From Streptomyces luomodiensis (GTDB lineage: Bacteria; Actinomycetota; Actinomycetes; Streptomycetales; Streptomycetaceae): 64,000 nt of DNA. The stretch spans positions 9,114,001-9,178,000 of the forward strand of contig NZ_CP117522.1 of assembly GCF_031679605.1 (NCBI RefSeq). Direction: 5' to 3'. The stretch's first letter is position 1, and each line of letters starts with the position of its first letter. The notes under the pieces were generated by a model that saw only the letters and a program-made list of their open reading frames with translations, made no database searches and had not been told where the DNA came from. Below, one piece after another: positions 25,767-35,108 of the stretch. The position numbers were made by a program, and so were the translations under genes.

Positions 25767-26654
25767 ATGGACAAGCACATCGCCGTCGTCGGCCTGGGCT
25801 CGATGGGCGGCGCCATGGCGTCCGCCCTGCACCAGGCAGGCTGGCAGGTCTCCGGTTTCGACCCCTCGCCCGCCGCGCGCTCGGCCGCGGAAGCGGGCGG
25901 TGTCCGCACGGTGGACGACATCGGACACCTGGCGGGAACCCCCTACGTCGTCCTCTCGCTGCCCTCGGCCCGTGTGGTCGAGGAGACCGTGCCGGCCCTG
26001 CTGGCCCGTCCGGGCACCATCGCCATCGTCGACACGACGACATCGGAGCCGGCCACGAGCGCCTCCCTCGCCTCCCTGGCCGCGGACCAGGGCGCGGCCT
26101 TCGTCGACGCGCCGGTCTCGGGCGGGCGTGACGGGGCCGTGGCGGGCCGGCTGACCGCCTTCGTCGGTGCCACGGCGGAGGCTCTCGACGCGGCCCGGCC
26201 CGTCCTCCAGGCCCTGACCGGCGGCCAGTACCAGCACCTCGGGGGCCCCGGCTCCGGCAATGTGGTCAAGCTGCTCAACAACGTCCTGGCCGCGGCCAAC
26301 CTGGTCTCCGTCGGGGAGGCCCTCGCCGTCGCCAAGGCCTACGGCGTGGATCCCGCGGCGGCGGCGGCCGGCATCAGCGGTGCCTCCGGCGGCAGCAAGG
26401 TCTCCGCCGCGATGTATCCGAACTGGGTGCTGACCGGCACCCACGACTCCGGCTTCGCCCTCGGGCTCATGGCCCGTGACGCCGCCCTCGCCATCGAGAT
26501 CGCCGCCCAGCGGGGTGAGCGGCCGGACCTGCTGGCCGCGGCGAACCAGCGCTGGCAGGACGCGCTGGCCACGCTCGGCCCCGGCGCCGACTTCACCGAG
26601 ATCGCCCGCACCGTCGCCCCCTCTCTCGTCCGCGAAGGAGCCCCCACCGCATGA
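25767..26654 (+). CDS. 3-hydroxyisobutyrate dehydrogenase-family NAD(P) oxidoreductase
   Basis: 295 residues of the beta-hydroxyacid dehydrogenase family. The Rossmann motif is VGLGSMGGAMA (8-18), the substrate-binding motif is DAPVSGGRDGA (about 114-124), and the catalytic Lys168 lies in GSGNVVKLLNN. These enzymes oxidise 3-hydroxyisobutyrate or reduce tartronate semialdehyde. AGGAG precedes the ATG by 5 bp. It overlaps the aldehyde dehydrogenase gene by 4 bp, so a two-step alcohol-to-acid oxidation of one substrate is a likely plan. The substrate itself is not determined. Confidence 0.87.
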   Translation: MDKHIAVVGLGSMGGAMASALHQAGWQVSGFDPSPAARSAAEAGGVRTVDDIGHLAGTPYVVLSLPSARVVEETVPALLARPGTIAIVDTTTSEPATSASLASLAADQGAAFVDAPVSGGRDGAVAGRLTAFVGATAEALDAARPVLQALTGGQYQHLGGPGSGNVVKLLNNVLAAANLVSVGEALAVAKAYGVDPAAAAAGISGASGGSKVSAAMYPNWVLTGTHDSGFALGLMARDAALAIEIAAQRGERPDLLAAANQRWQDALATLGPGADFTEIARTVAPSLVREGAPTA

Positions 26655-28192
26655 CCAGCGCAACCGCCACGTCCTCCGCCTCCGCCGCCCGCGCGGCCGT
26701 GGACGCCGTCTTCCCCCAGGGCCTCGGATCCTTCCTCGACGGCCGTATCGTCGCCGGAAGCGGCGAGCAGGTCCCGCTCACCGCCGCCGCCACCGGTGAG
26801 GAGTTCACCAGCTTCCGGGATGCCGGCCCGGAGGGGGCCGACGCCATCCTGGCCGGCGCCGTCCGCGGGGCCGCGGTGTGGGCCGCGACGGGCGCCTTCG
26901 AGCGGGCGGCGATCCTGCGCGAGGTCTCCCGCACCGTTGCCGAGCACGCCGAGGAACTGGCCGTCCTGGAGTCGGTGACCACGGGGAAGCCCCTGCGGGA
27001 CACCCGGGTCGAGGCCGCCAAGGTCGCCGAGATGTTCGGCTACTACGCCGGCTGGGCGGACAAGCTGACCGGCCAGACCATCCCCGTCCCCGGTGACTGG
27101 CACACCTACACCGAGCGCGTCCCGTGGGGCGTGGTGGTGGCCATCACCCCGTGGAACGCGCCCCTGTTCACGGCCGGCTGGAACGCGGCCGCCCCCCTGG
27201 CGGCCGGCAACGCCGTCGTCGTCAAGCCCAGCGAGTACACCCCGGTGTCCACCCTCCGGCTGGCCCAGCTGGCGCACCGGGCCGGACTCCCGGAGGGCGT
27301 GTTCAACGTCGCCGCCGGGCTCGGCGGCACCGTCGGCGCCGCGCTGACCAGCGATCCGCGCGTCGGGAAGGTCTCGTTCATCGGCTCGGTGGCCACGGGC
27401 CGCCGGGTGGCGGTCGCGGCGGCGCGGGCCGGTATCCCCACCGTCCTGGAACTGGGCGGCAAGAGCGCCAACATCGTCTTCGCCGACGCGGACCTGGATC
27501 GGGCGGCGGACGGCGCGATAGCCGCCATCTTCTCCGGTGCGGGACAGTCCTGCGTGGCCGGCTCACGTCTGCTGGTCGAGCGCGGCGTCCATGCCGAGTT
27601 CGTGGAGCGGGTGGCGGAGCGGGCGGCGCGGCTGCGTCTCGGCGACCCCCTCGACCCCGCCACCGAGGTCGGCCCGATCATCACGGCACCGCAGTTCACC
27701 ACCGTGACCTCCCTGATCGAGGCGGGAATCGAGGACGGCGGCCGCAGGGTCACCGACGCGGCGCTGCCCGCCCGGCTGACCGGCTCCGCGCTGGCCGGCG
27801 GCCACTGGGTCATGCCGACCCTGCTGGACGGCGTCACCCCCGCGAACCGGCTGGAGACGACCGAGGTCTTCGGCCCGGTGGTCGGCGCCGACGCCTTCGA
27901 CACCGAGGCGGAGGCGATCGAGCGGGCCAATGGCACCGCCTTCGGGCTGGCCGGCGCGGTCTGGACCGGTGATGTCTCCCGCGCCCACCACGTGGCGCGC
28001 TCCGTCAACGCCGGCACCTTCTGGATCAACGCCTACAAGACGATCCACGTCGCCGTCCCCTTCGGCGGCTTCGGCGACTCCGGCCACGGCCGGTCCTCGG
28101 GCCCCGGCGTGCTGGACGAGTACACGCAGACCAAGGCCGTCTGGGTGCCCACCAGGGCGGCCGGCGCGCCTTTCCCGTCGCTGAGCTACTAG
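26651..28192 (+). CDS. NAD(P)-dependent aldehyde dehydrogenase
   Basis: 513 residues of the ALDH superfamily. The conserved Glu267 is in LELGGKSANIVF, the nucleophile Cys301 is in GAGQSCVAGSRLL, and TPWNAP (about 166-171), VKPSE and SFIGSVATG are standard cofactor motifs. The C-terminal NAGTFWINAY and PFGGFGDSGHG regions are intact. It converts an aldehyde to a carboxylate with NAD(P). Its ATGA overlap with the HIBADH-like gene indicates translational coupling, which suggests that it uses that enzyme's product. Confidence 0.92.
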   Translation: MTSATATSSASAARAAVDAVFPQGLGSFLDGRIVAGSGEQVPLTAAATGEEFTSFRDAGPEGADAILAGAVRGAAVWAATGAFERAAILREVSRTVAEHAEELAVLESVTTGKPLRDTRVEAAKVAEMFGYYAGWADKLTGQTIPVPGDWHTYTERVPWGVVVAITPWNAPLFTAGWNAAAPLAAGNAVVVKPSEYTPVSTLRLAQLAHRAGLPEGVFNVAAGLGGTVGAALTSDPRVGKVSFIGSVATGRRVAVAAARAGIPTVLELGGKSANIVFADADLDRAADGAIAAIFSGAGQSCVAGSRLLVERGVHAEFVERVAERAARLRLGDPLDPATEVGPIITAPQFTTVTSLIEAGIEDGGRRVTDAALPARLTGSALAGGHWVMPTLLDGVTPANRLETTEVFGPVVGADAFDTEAEAIERANGTAFGLAGAVWTGDVSRAHHVARSVNAGTFWINAYKTIHVAVPFGGFGDSGHGRSSGPGVLDEYTQTKAVWVPTRAAGAPFPSLSY

Positions 28193-28202
28193 GGAGCACC
28201 GG

Positions 28203-29429
28203 ATGGCACTGACGGACCTCGCCGCCGGCTCCGGCCGGCTGAAGACGGACCTCGCCGCCGGCGTCGAGCGCCGGCGGGAACGGGTGCTCGCGCTCTCGCG
28301 CCACCTCCACGCCCATCCCGAGGTCTCCTTCGAGGAGACCGGCGCCGCCGAGGCGATCACGGAACTGCTCGCGTGGGGAGGGTTCGACGTCGAGCGCGGC
28401 ACCGGCGGTCTGCCCACCGCCTTCACCGCCACGGCGGGCACCGGCGAGCTGACGGTGGCGCTCTGCGTCGAGTACGACGCGCTGCCGGAGGTGGGCCACG
28501 CCTGCGGACACAACCTCATCGCCGGCGCCTCGCTCGCCGCCGCGCTGGCTCTGGCACCCCACGTCGACGAGCTCGGCATCACGCTCAAGGCGATCGGCAC
28601 CCCGGCCGAGGAACACGGCGGCGGCAAGGCACTGCTGCTCGAAGCGGGCGCGTTCGACGGAGTGGGACTGGCCTTGATGGTCCATCCCGTCCAGGACGGG
28701 GTGACCTACAACCCGGCCGGGACCAGCGCCCAGGCGGTGGGCAGGTTCCGTGCGGTGTTCTCCGGCACGGCGGCCCATGCGGCGGCCGCCCCTCATCTGG
28801 GGGTGAACGCCGCCGACGCCGCCGTGCTCAGCCAGGTGGCCGTCGGTCTGCTGCGCCAGCAGATCCCGGGGGACCACCGGGTGGCGCTCTTCGTGGCGGA
28901 GGGCGGTATCGCCACCAACGTCATCCCCGAGCGCGCCGTGGTCGACTTCGAGTGCCGGGCCTTCACCCTGCCCGAGTACGAAGCTCTGCTGGCCCGGGTC
29001 CGCCGCTGTTTCGAGGGCGCGGCCCTGGCCACGGGCGCGGAGCTGACCATCGAGGCCACCGAACCGCTCTACGAGCCGCTGGTCCAGGACGAGGAGCTGG
29101 CCGCACACTGGACCGCGGCCATGCGTGCCTTCGGCCGGGACACCTCGCCCGCGGCGGGGCTGAGCGGCGGCTCGACCGACATGGGAAACATCAGCCAGGT
29201 GATCCCCAGCCTCCACCCCTGGCTGAGCATCCCGGGAGCCGACGTGCCCATCCATTCGCACGGCTTCGCGGCCCTGGCCGACACCCCCGAGGCGTACGAC
29301 GTGATGTTCGAGGCGGCCCTCGCGCTGGCCTGGACCGTCGCCGACGCGACCACCGATCCGCAACAGAAGAAACGTTTCGTCAAAGCGGCCTACCACCGGA
29401 ACCCCGTGCAGGGAGCACCAGCGACATGA
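28203..29429 (+). CDS. M20-family amidohydrolase/aminoacylase
   Basis: 408 residues of the M20 (aminoacylase/AbgB/HipO) family. Motifs are LSRHLHAHPEVSFEE, ALCVEYDALPEVGHACGHN with metal ligands, GTPAEEHGGGKA with the catalytic Glu region, and FSGTAAHAAAAPHLGVNAADA in the lid domain. GLSGGSTDMGNISQVIP and IPGADVPIHSHGF near the end are typical of the AbgB/amidohydrolase branch. It cleaves an N-acyl or N-amide bond. The gene lies 10 bp after the aldehyde dehydrogenase and overlaps the DUF3100 membrane protein by 4 bp, which suggests coupling of uptake to hydrolysis. Confidence 0.88.
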   Translation: MALTDLAAGSGRLKTDLAAGVERRRERVLALSRHLHAHPEVSFEETGAAEAITELLAWGGFDVERGTGGLPTAFTATAGTGELTVALCVEYDALPEVGHACGHNLIAGASLAAALALAPHVDELGITLKAIGTPAEEHGGGKALLLEAGAFDGVGLALMVHPVQDGVTYNPAGTSAQAVGRFRAVFSGTAAHAAAAPHLGVNAADAAVLSQVAVGLLRQQIPGDHRVALFVAEGGIATNVIPERAVVDFECRAFTLPEYEALLARVRRCFEGAALATGAELTIEATEPLYEPLVQDEELAAHWTAAMRAFGRDTSPAAGLSGGSTDMGNISQVIPSLHPWLSIPGADVPIHSHGFAALADTPEAYDVMFEAALALAWTVADATTDPQQKKRFVKAAYHRNPVQGAPAT

Positions 29430-30805
29430 CCACCCGGACCGCACCGCCCGAGACCGAACTGAAGCAACCACCCTCCCGGACACTGCCGATCGCCGCCCTG
29501 GCACTGGTCATCACCCTGGTCGTCCAGTTCATCGGGCAACTCGACATCAATGTGGGCGTCGGATCCGTCATCGTCTTCCCGATGGTGTGGGGCCTGCTCC
29601 TGGGCCTGCTGGTGTCCGTCCAGAAGGTCAAGCCACTGGGCCTGAACGTCCAGAAGGCGGCCGCGGCCCTGGTCGGCGTGGCCGTGATGCTGCTGGTGGC
29701 CCGGCTGGCCTTCAACATCGGCCCGAGCCTGCCCACCCTGGTCGACGCGGGACCCGCCCTGCTGCTCCAGGAGATCGGGCACCTCCTGGGGACGGTCGCC
29801 CTGGCCCTGCCGCTGGCCGTGCTGCTGCGCATGGGCAAGGCCACCGTGGGCGCCACCTTCTCCCTGGACCGCGAGCCCTCCTTCGCGATGGTCTCGGAGA
29901 AGTACGGACCGGACTCGGACCAGTACCGCGGTGTGCTGGCGATGTACGTGTTCGGCACGCTCTTCGGCGCCCTGTTCATCACGCTTCTGACGTCGTTCGT
30001 GGCGAACTGGCACATCTTCGATCCGCTGGCCATGGCCATGGGCGCGGGTGTCGGCTCCGGCTCCATGATGGCGGCGTCCTCGGCGAGCATCGTGGCCGCG
30101 CATCCGGGCGACCAGGAGGCCATCCTCGGCATGGCCGCGGTGTCCAACCTCATCACCACCGTCCTCGGCGTCTACGTCGGGATCTACATCGCGCTGCCGC
30201 TGGCCGACAGGTTCTACCGCGTCCTCACCCGCCGCCGAGCCGCACCCGAGGCCGCGTCCCCCGAGCCGGGCGCGGCGGTGTCCGCCGGCGCGGCTCCCGC
30301 CGCTGCCCCGACGGATGACCTCGCGGCCAACCGTGCGTTCCGGGAGCAGGCGGAGCGGGCCTCGGCCGAGGTGAAGCTGCCGCTGTGGCTGTCCCTCCCG
30401 GTGCTCACGGTGCTGGGCATCGGCTCCGCCTCGGTGGCCGCCACATCCTTCAGCTGGCGCATCGTCGGCGGCTACGCGGTGCTCCTGGCCCTCGTGCTGC
30501 TCGGTCTCGCCCTGGCCAAGGCGAGCCGGAAGATCTCGGCGATCGTGTGGATCACCACCGTGGGCGCGTATCTCTCCAGTCCGTGGTTCTTCGCGGCCGA
30601 TGCGCTGAACTCGCTGGTGAACTCGGTGGACTTCCTCTCGATCGCCACGATCATGCTGACCCTGGCAGGGCTGTCGCTCGGCAAGGACATCCCGCTGCTG
30701 CGGCGTATCGGCTGGAAGATCATCCCGGTTGGGCTGGTCGCGATCACGGCGTCGTTCCTTCTGTCCGTGGTGATCGCCGAGTTCACCCTCGGCCTCTGGA
30801 GCTGA
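29426..30805 (+). CDS. DUF3100-type multi-pass membrane protein, candidate transporter
   Basis: 459 residues with roughly a dozen hydrophobic segments split by a hydrophilic, Ala/Pro-rich loop (about residues 270-310). The first half (TLPIAALALVITLVVQF, GSVIVFPMVWGLLLGLL, the GAGVGSGSMMAASSASIVAAHPG region) resembles DUF3100. The second half adds further segments. No function is established for the family as far as I know. Translational coupling to the M20 hydrolase and an RpiR-governed catabolic operon suggest a permease for an N-acylated or amidic compound. This is inference from context only. Confidence 0.7.
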   Translation: MTTRTAPPETELKQPPSRTLPIAALALVITLVVQFIGQLDINVGVGSVIVFPMVWGLLLGLLVSVQKVKPLGLNVQKAAAALVGVAVMLLVARLAFNIGPSLPTLVDAGPALLLQEIGHLLGTVALALPLAVLLRMGKATVGATFSLDREPSFAMVSEKYGPDSDQYRGVLAMYVFGTLFGALFITLLTSFVANWHIFDPLAMAMGAGVGSGSMMAASSASIVAAHPGDQEAILGMAAVSNLITTVLGVYVGIYIALPLADRFYRVLTRRRAAPEAASPEPGAAVSAGAAPAAAPTDDLAANRAFREQAERASAEVKLPLWLSLPVLTVLGIGSASVAATSFSWRIVGGYAVLLALVLLGLALAKASRKISAIVWITTVGAYLSSPWFFAADALNSLVNSVDFLSIATIMLTLAGLSLGKDIPLLRRIGWKIIPVGLVAITASFLLSVVIAEFTLGLWS

Positions 30806-30948
30806 ACGCTCCACCGAAGCGGTGCCGGCGCGCGGGATGTGGGGCAAACGATCGGCCACCGCTCTCACTTCGGCCGGACGGGCGGTGGTGTCGCTTAGTG
30901 TCCGTACATCCCCGACGGAACACCGGTTCCCCTCACCAGGAGGCGACA

Positions 30949-31911
30949 TTGAAAGCGGTTGCGATCCGGACGTTCGGACGTCCCGAGGGCCTGGCGGTCA
31001 TCGACCTCCCGTCCCCGGCTCCCGCCGGCGGACAGGTGCTGATCACCACCGAGGCGATCGGGGTCGGCGGTGTCGACGCCGTGATCCTCAGCGGTGCGCT
31101 CGCCGACTACGGCTTCGAGGAAGGGCACATCCTCGGCAGTGAGGTGGCGGGCACCGTGTCCGCGGTCGGCGAAGGCGTCGACACGTCGTGGCTCGGCCGG
31201 CGTGTGTGGGCGTTCACCGGCATGGGCGGTGGCTATGTCGAACAGGCCGTCGTCCCGGTCGAGGCGATCCACCCGCTGCCGGCGGACCTGTCCGCCGCCG
31301 ACGCGGTGACGCTCGGGAGCTCCGGGATGGTGGCCCACTTCGCCCTGGCCCACGCCCGTTTCGCTCCCGGCGAGTCGGTGCTGGTGCGCGGCGCGGCCGG
31401 CAGCCTCGGCATCATGACGGTCCAGCTCGCGGCGCGTGGTGGTGCCGGTGCGGTGGCCGTCACGACGTCGTCGGCCGAGCGCGGCGCTCGCCTGCGCGAG
31501 CTCGGCGCGACCCATGTGCTGGACCGGGCCGGTGCGGGAGGTGAGGACGCTCCCGCGGGCTACGACGTCATCATCGACATCGTCGCGGGCGCGGACCTGC
31601 CCTCGTTCTTCGCCAAGCTCAACCCGAACGGCCGCATGGTGGCCATTGGCGTGGTGGGCGGCCTGCCGCCCGCGGACTTCGGCGGGGAGATGCTCGCGGC
31701 GTTCCGGAAGTCGATGTCGTTCGCCACCTTCAGCGCCGACACCGTGTCCGAGGCCGATCGACGTGCCGTGCGGGCCGAGCAGTTCGCCGCCGCGGTCCGC
31801 GGCGAGCTGCGTACGGTGGTGCACCAGCTGCTGCCCTTGGAACAGGCGGTGCTGGCGCACCGGAAGATGGACGCCGGTGAGGTGTTCGGCAGGATCGTGC
31901 TGACACCGTAG
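30949..31911 (+). CDS. Zinc-less MDR (quinone oxidoreductase-like) dehydrogenase
   Basis: 320 residues in the medium-chain dehydrogenase/reductase family. The GroES-like N-terminal domain has HILGSEVAGTVSAVGEG; the NADPH domain has VRGAAGSLGIMTVQLAA. Typical zinc ligands are absent, which points to a quinone oxidoreductase. It starts at TTG (30949), with AGGAGG 5 bp upstream; no ATG or GTG with a comparable site exists at the N-terminus. It stands alone, convergent with another MDR gene, and its substrate is unknown. Confidence 0.85.
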   Translation: MKAVAIRTFGRPEGLAVIDLPSPAPAGGQVLITTEAIGVGGVDAVILSGALADYGFEEGHILGSEVAGTVSAVGEGVDTSWLGRRVWAFTGMGGGYVEQAVVPVEAIHPLPADLSAADAVTLGSSGMVAHFALAHARFAPGESVLVRGAAGSLGIMTVQLAARGGAGAVAVTTSSAERGARLRELGATHVLDRAGAGGEDAPAGYDVIIDIVAGADLPSFFAKLNPNGRMVAIGVVGGLPPADFGGEMLAAFRKSMSFATFSADTVSEADRRAVRAEQFAAAVRGELRTVVHQLLPLEQAVLAHRKMDAGEVFGRIVLTP

Positions 31912-31938
31912 TCCGCGGACCCCTTGGCGAACCGGCGG

Positions 31939-32925
31939 TCAGTGGGCGATGACCACCTTGCCGAAGCGCGTTCCCTCCGCGAACCAGGAGAACGCGTCCG
32001 GCGTCTCGTCGAACGAGAAGACACGGTCGACGACGGGCCGTAGCCGGGCCTGGCTGATCACCCGGTTCATCCGCTCGAAGTCGCTCCGGCTGCCGACGGT
32101 GATCGTCCTGAGCGTCGCGCCACGCTCGAAGAACCGTGTCAGGTCCATACCGCCACCCGACGCGAGATTGCCGACGAGGGAGATCCGACCACCGTAGGCG
32201 ACGGCGGCGATCGACTGGGAGATGGTTCCGGCGCCGCCGATCTCGACGACGAGATCGACGCCCCGGCCGCCGGTGAGCGCTCGGACCTCTGCCCCCCACT
32301 CGGGCGTGCCGAGGTAGTCGACGACGTCGGACGCGCCGAGTTCGCGCAGGCGCCGGGCCTTTTCCGGACGCGATGTCGTGGCCAGCACCCGCGCGCCGGC
32401 CAGGCGGGCGAACTGCAACGCGAAGACGGACACCCCGCCCGTTCCCTGGACGAGCAGCGCATCGCCCGGACCGACACCGGACACCGCCGACCACGCCGTG
32501 AGCGCGGCACACGGAAGGGTGGCCGCTTCCTCGAAGGACAGATGCTCCGGCACTCCGACCACGCTCTGTTCACCGACGGCGATGAACTCGGTGAGCCACC
32601 CGTCGCGTTGCACCCCGTACAGCTCGCCCCACTGAGGGAACGAGCCGTAGAGCCAGGTCGGGTGGAACGTGCTCATGACGCGGTCTCCGACCCGGAACCG
32701 CGAGACCCCGTCCCCGACCGCCTCGACGATGCCCGCGCCGTCGGAGAGCGGAACGCGCCCCGGCGGCACCGCGGCCGTGTACTTGCCGGTGGCGATGAGC
32801 AGATCCCGCGCGTTGAGCGAGCTGGCCTTCACCCGTACCAGCACCTCGCCCGCCGCCGGAGTCGGCACCGGGCGCTCCGCCGCGACGACCGGGCCGCCCG
32901 CACCGTTCACCTGGAAAATCCGCAT
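31939..32925 (-). CDS. NAD(P)-dependent MDR alcohol dehydrogenase
   Basis: 328 residues of the MDR family. GroES-like domain about 1-130 (SDGAGIVEAVGDGVSRFRVGD); nucleotide domain with LVQGTGGVSVFALQFA and TTSRPEKARRLRELGAS. It lacks the catalytic zinc Cys set, so it is probably an enoyl or quinone reductase-type member. The ATG at 32925 follows AAGGA by 7 bp. It is divergent from an AraC regulator with 107 bp between the starts, an arrangement that suggests control by that regulator. Confidence 0.85.
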   Translation of the reverse strand: MRIFQVNGAGGPVVAAERPVPTPAAGEVLVRVKASSLNARDLLIATGKYTAAVPPGRVPLSDGAGIVEAVGDGVSRFRVGDRVMSTFHPTWLYGSFPQWGELYGVQRDGWLTEFIAVGEQSVVGVPEHLSFEEAATLPCAALTAWSAVSGVGPGDALLVQGTGGVSVFALQFARLAGARVLATTSRPEKARRLRELGASDVVDYLGTPEWGAEVRALTGGRGVDLVVEIGGAGTISQSIAAVAYGGRISLVGNLASGGGMDLTRFFERGATLRTITVGSRSDFERMNRVISQARLRPVVDRVFSFDETPDAFSWFAEGTRFGKVVIAH

Positions 32926-33032
32926 CGCCTGTCCTTCGTCCGTGGAATCCGAAACTCTCACGGTAGAGGCGAGCGGCTGGACGCACTGTATTCTCGCGTC
33001 CGGGATGTGGCGCTGATCGTCCAGGGAGGGGC

Positions 33033-34001
33033 ATGGACCCGATCGACGACCTCCTCACCACGATGAAGATCGAGGACGCGCGGTATGTGCGGGTGGACGC
33101 GTACGCACCGTGGGGCATCTCGTTCCCCGCGCGGCACCTCGCCCGGCTGGTGCTGATAGCCGACGGATCGTGCCGGCTCACCACCGACGCCCTGGAGCGG
33201 CCGCAGCAGCTGAAGGCGAACGACTGCTTCCTGGTCCGGGCGGGGGTGGCCTTCACGCTCCAGGACGAGCCGGGCAGCGAGGTAGCCGACTGTGACGGGG
33301 TGTTCGCCAGTGCGCCCGGCAACTCGGCACGGGCCGGGGGCGACGGCGAGCTGACCCGGATCGTCTCCAGCCGGTTCACCTTCGACGCCGTGGCGGGCGA
33401 ACCGCTGTTCGCGCTCCTGCCGCCGTTGTTCCGGCTGCGTCCGGACGACGCGGCCGTCCGGCTGCTGCGCGCCACGTTCGATCTGATCGAACAGGAGAGC
33501 GCGGCGGGCGGAATCGGTTCCGGCTTCGTGATGAGCCGTCTGTCCGACGCGTTGTTCGTCCAGGCGATGCGCGCCTGTTGTACGTCGGTCGGCGGTGGCG
33601 CCGTGGGGTGGCTCGCCGCCCTGCGGGACCCGCGGCTGGCCCCCGCCCTGCGGGAGATGCACGCGGACCTGGCCCATCCGTGGACGGTCGGCGAACTCGC
33701 CCGCACGGCGGGGATGTCACGCTCGGCGTTCGCCGTGCTGTTCAAGGAGAAGGCGGGGGACACCCCGCTGAGCTACCTCACGGCGTGGCGCATGTACCGG
33801 GTGAAGACCCTGCTCCAGGAGACGCCGCTGAGCGTTCAGGAGATCGCCGTCCGAGTCGGCTATGACACCGGTTCCGCACTGAGCCGGGCGTTTCTGCGCC
33901 GGGAGGGCATCGCCCCCGGAGCGTGGCGGCAGTCGCGTCCCGCCGGTCGGCGGGTGGCGGCCGTCGCTTGGCGGGAAGATCACGGCCCGTCCCGTGCTTG
34001 A
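33033..34001 (+). CDS. AraC-family transcriptional regulator with cupin sensor
   Basis: 322 residues. An N-terminal cupin-type domain (about 1-190; LKANDCFLVRAGVAF, VADCDGVF) precedes two AraC helix-turn-helix motifs at the C-terminus (WTVGELARTAGMSRSAFAVLF and LSVQEIAVRVGYDTGSALSRAF). The sensor type is common in actinobacterial regulators that control adjacent oxidoreductases. GGGAGGGG lies just upstream of the ATG. The divergent MDR gene is its likely target. Confidence 0.87.
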   Translation: MDPIDDLLTTMKIEDARYVRVDAYAPWGISFPARHLARLVLIADGSCRLTTDALERPQQLKANDCFLVRAGVAFTLQDEPGSEVADCDGVFASAPGNSARAGGDGELTRIVSSRFTFDAVAGEPLFALLPPLFRLRPDDAAVRLLRATFDLIEQESAAGGIGSGFVMSRLSDALFVQAMRACCTSVGGGAVGWLAALRDPRLAPALREMHADLAHPWTVGELARTAGMSRSAFAVLFKEKAGDTPLSYLTAWRMYRVKTLLQETPLSVQEIAVRVGYDTGSALSRAFLRREGIAPGAWRQSRPAGRRVAAVAWREDHGPSRA

Positions 34002-34053
34002 GGATGGTGGCGCGGTCCTCGACGAGGGCCTATGACCCGCGAAAGGTTGGAAC

Positions 34054-35022
34054 ATGTACAGCGCACCGCCGTTCGACGCCGAACTCGCCGCCGCCCTCGC
34101 GGCCACCGGACAGGATTCGATCGCCACCGGTATCACCCGGGAGACCATCGCGGCCCACAGGGAGGCACTTCTGGCGGACGTTCCCTCCATCGAGGAGCTG
34201 TCCCAGGACGGCGCCTTCGACGTCGAGGAGCGCACGGTGCCCGGACCCGAAGGCGCCCCCGACATATCGCTGCTGATCCTGCGTCCGACGGGATGGACCG
34301 GCGCGCGCCCCGTCGTCTACCACACCCACGGTGGTGGGCTGATCATGGGCAACAACCGCTTCGGCATCGAGCAGGTCACCCAGTGGGCGCTGGAACTCGG
34401 TCTCGTCGTGGTCTCGGTGGAGTACCGGCTGGCGCCGGAACACCCCTACCCCGCGGGGCTGGACGACGCGTACGCCGGTCTGCTCTGGACGGTGCGGAAC
34501 GCCGAGAGCATCGGCGGCGACCCCCGCCGCGTCCTCGTCGCCGGCGGCAGTGCCGGCGGCAACCTGGCGGCCGCGCTCGCGCTGCTGGCCCGGGACCGGA
34601 AAGAGGTCGAACTCCTCGCCCAGGTGCTGATCTACCCCATGCTCGACGACCGGAACGAGACGGTCTCGGCGCACCAGATGGCCGGACGGGGAGCGTGGGA
34701 CCGGGTCTCGAACGACACCGCCTGGACCGCCGTGCTGGGCAGCGCCCGCAGAAGCGACGACGTGCCCGCGTACGCGTCGCCCGCCCGGGAGACGGACCTG
34801 GCCGGTCTGCCGCCGGCCTTCCTCGAGGTCGGTGCCGCCGAGACCTTCCGTGACGAGGTCGTGGCCTACGCCGGGCGGATCTGGGCCTCGGGCGGCGAAG
34901 CCGAGCTGCACGTGTGGCCCGGTGCCTTCCACGGGTTCGACGTCTTCGCGCCCCACGCCGCCATCTCGCAGGACGCGTGCAACGCCCGCCTGCGCTGGTT
35001 GAGGAGGCTGCTCGGTGAGTGA
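34054..35022 (+). CDS. Alpha/beta hydrolase, hormone-sensitive-lipase-type esterase
   Basis: 322 residues. The oxyanion motif is HTHGGG (90-95), the nucleophile is Ser166 in GGSAGGN, and the late His is in PGAFHGF with a preceding acidic region. These features place it in the HSL (class IV) carboxylesterase family. It acts on short-chain esters or acyl groups in the cytoplasm. It lies between an AraC and a PucR-like regulator gene, all on the same strand. No signal peptide is seen. Confidence 0.88.
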   Translation: MYSAPPFDAELAAALAATGQDSIATGITRETIAAHREALLADVPSIEELSQDGAFDVEERTVPGPEGAPDISLLILRPTGWTGARPVVYHTHGGGLIMGNNRFGIEQVTQWALELGLVVVSVEYRLAPEHPYPAGLDDAYAGLLWTVRNAESIGGDPRRVLVAGGSAGGNLAAALALLARDRKEVELLAQVLIYPMLDDRNETVSAHQMAGRGAWDRVSNDTAWTAVLGSARRSDDVPAYASPARETDLAGLPPAFLEVGAAETFRDEVVAYAGRIWASGGEAELHVWPGAFHGFDVFAPHAAISQDACNARLRWLRRLLGE

Positions 35023-35108
35023 GCGGGTGCGCCGGCCACGTGGCCGGGGCCCGGCGGCGGGGTGCCCGGCGGCGGCCCGGGACCGGCGCGGGCGGAGGGC
35101 GTGAGGTC

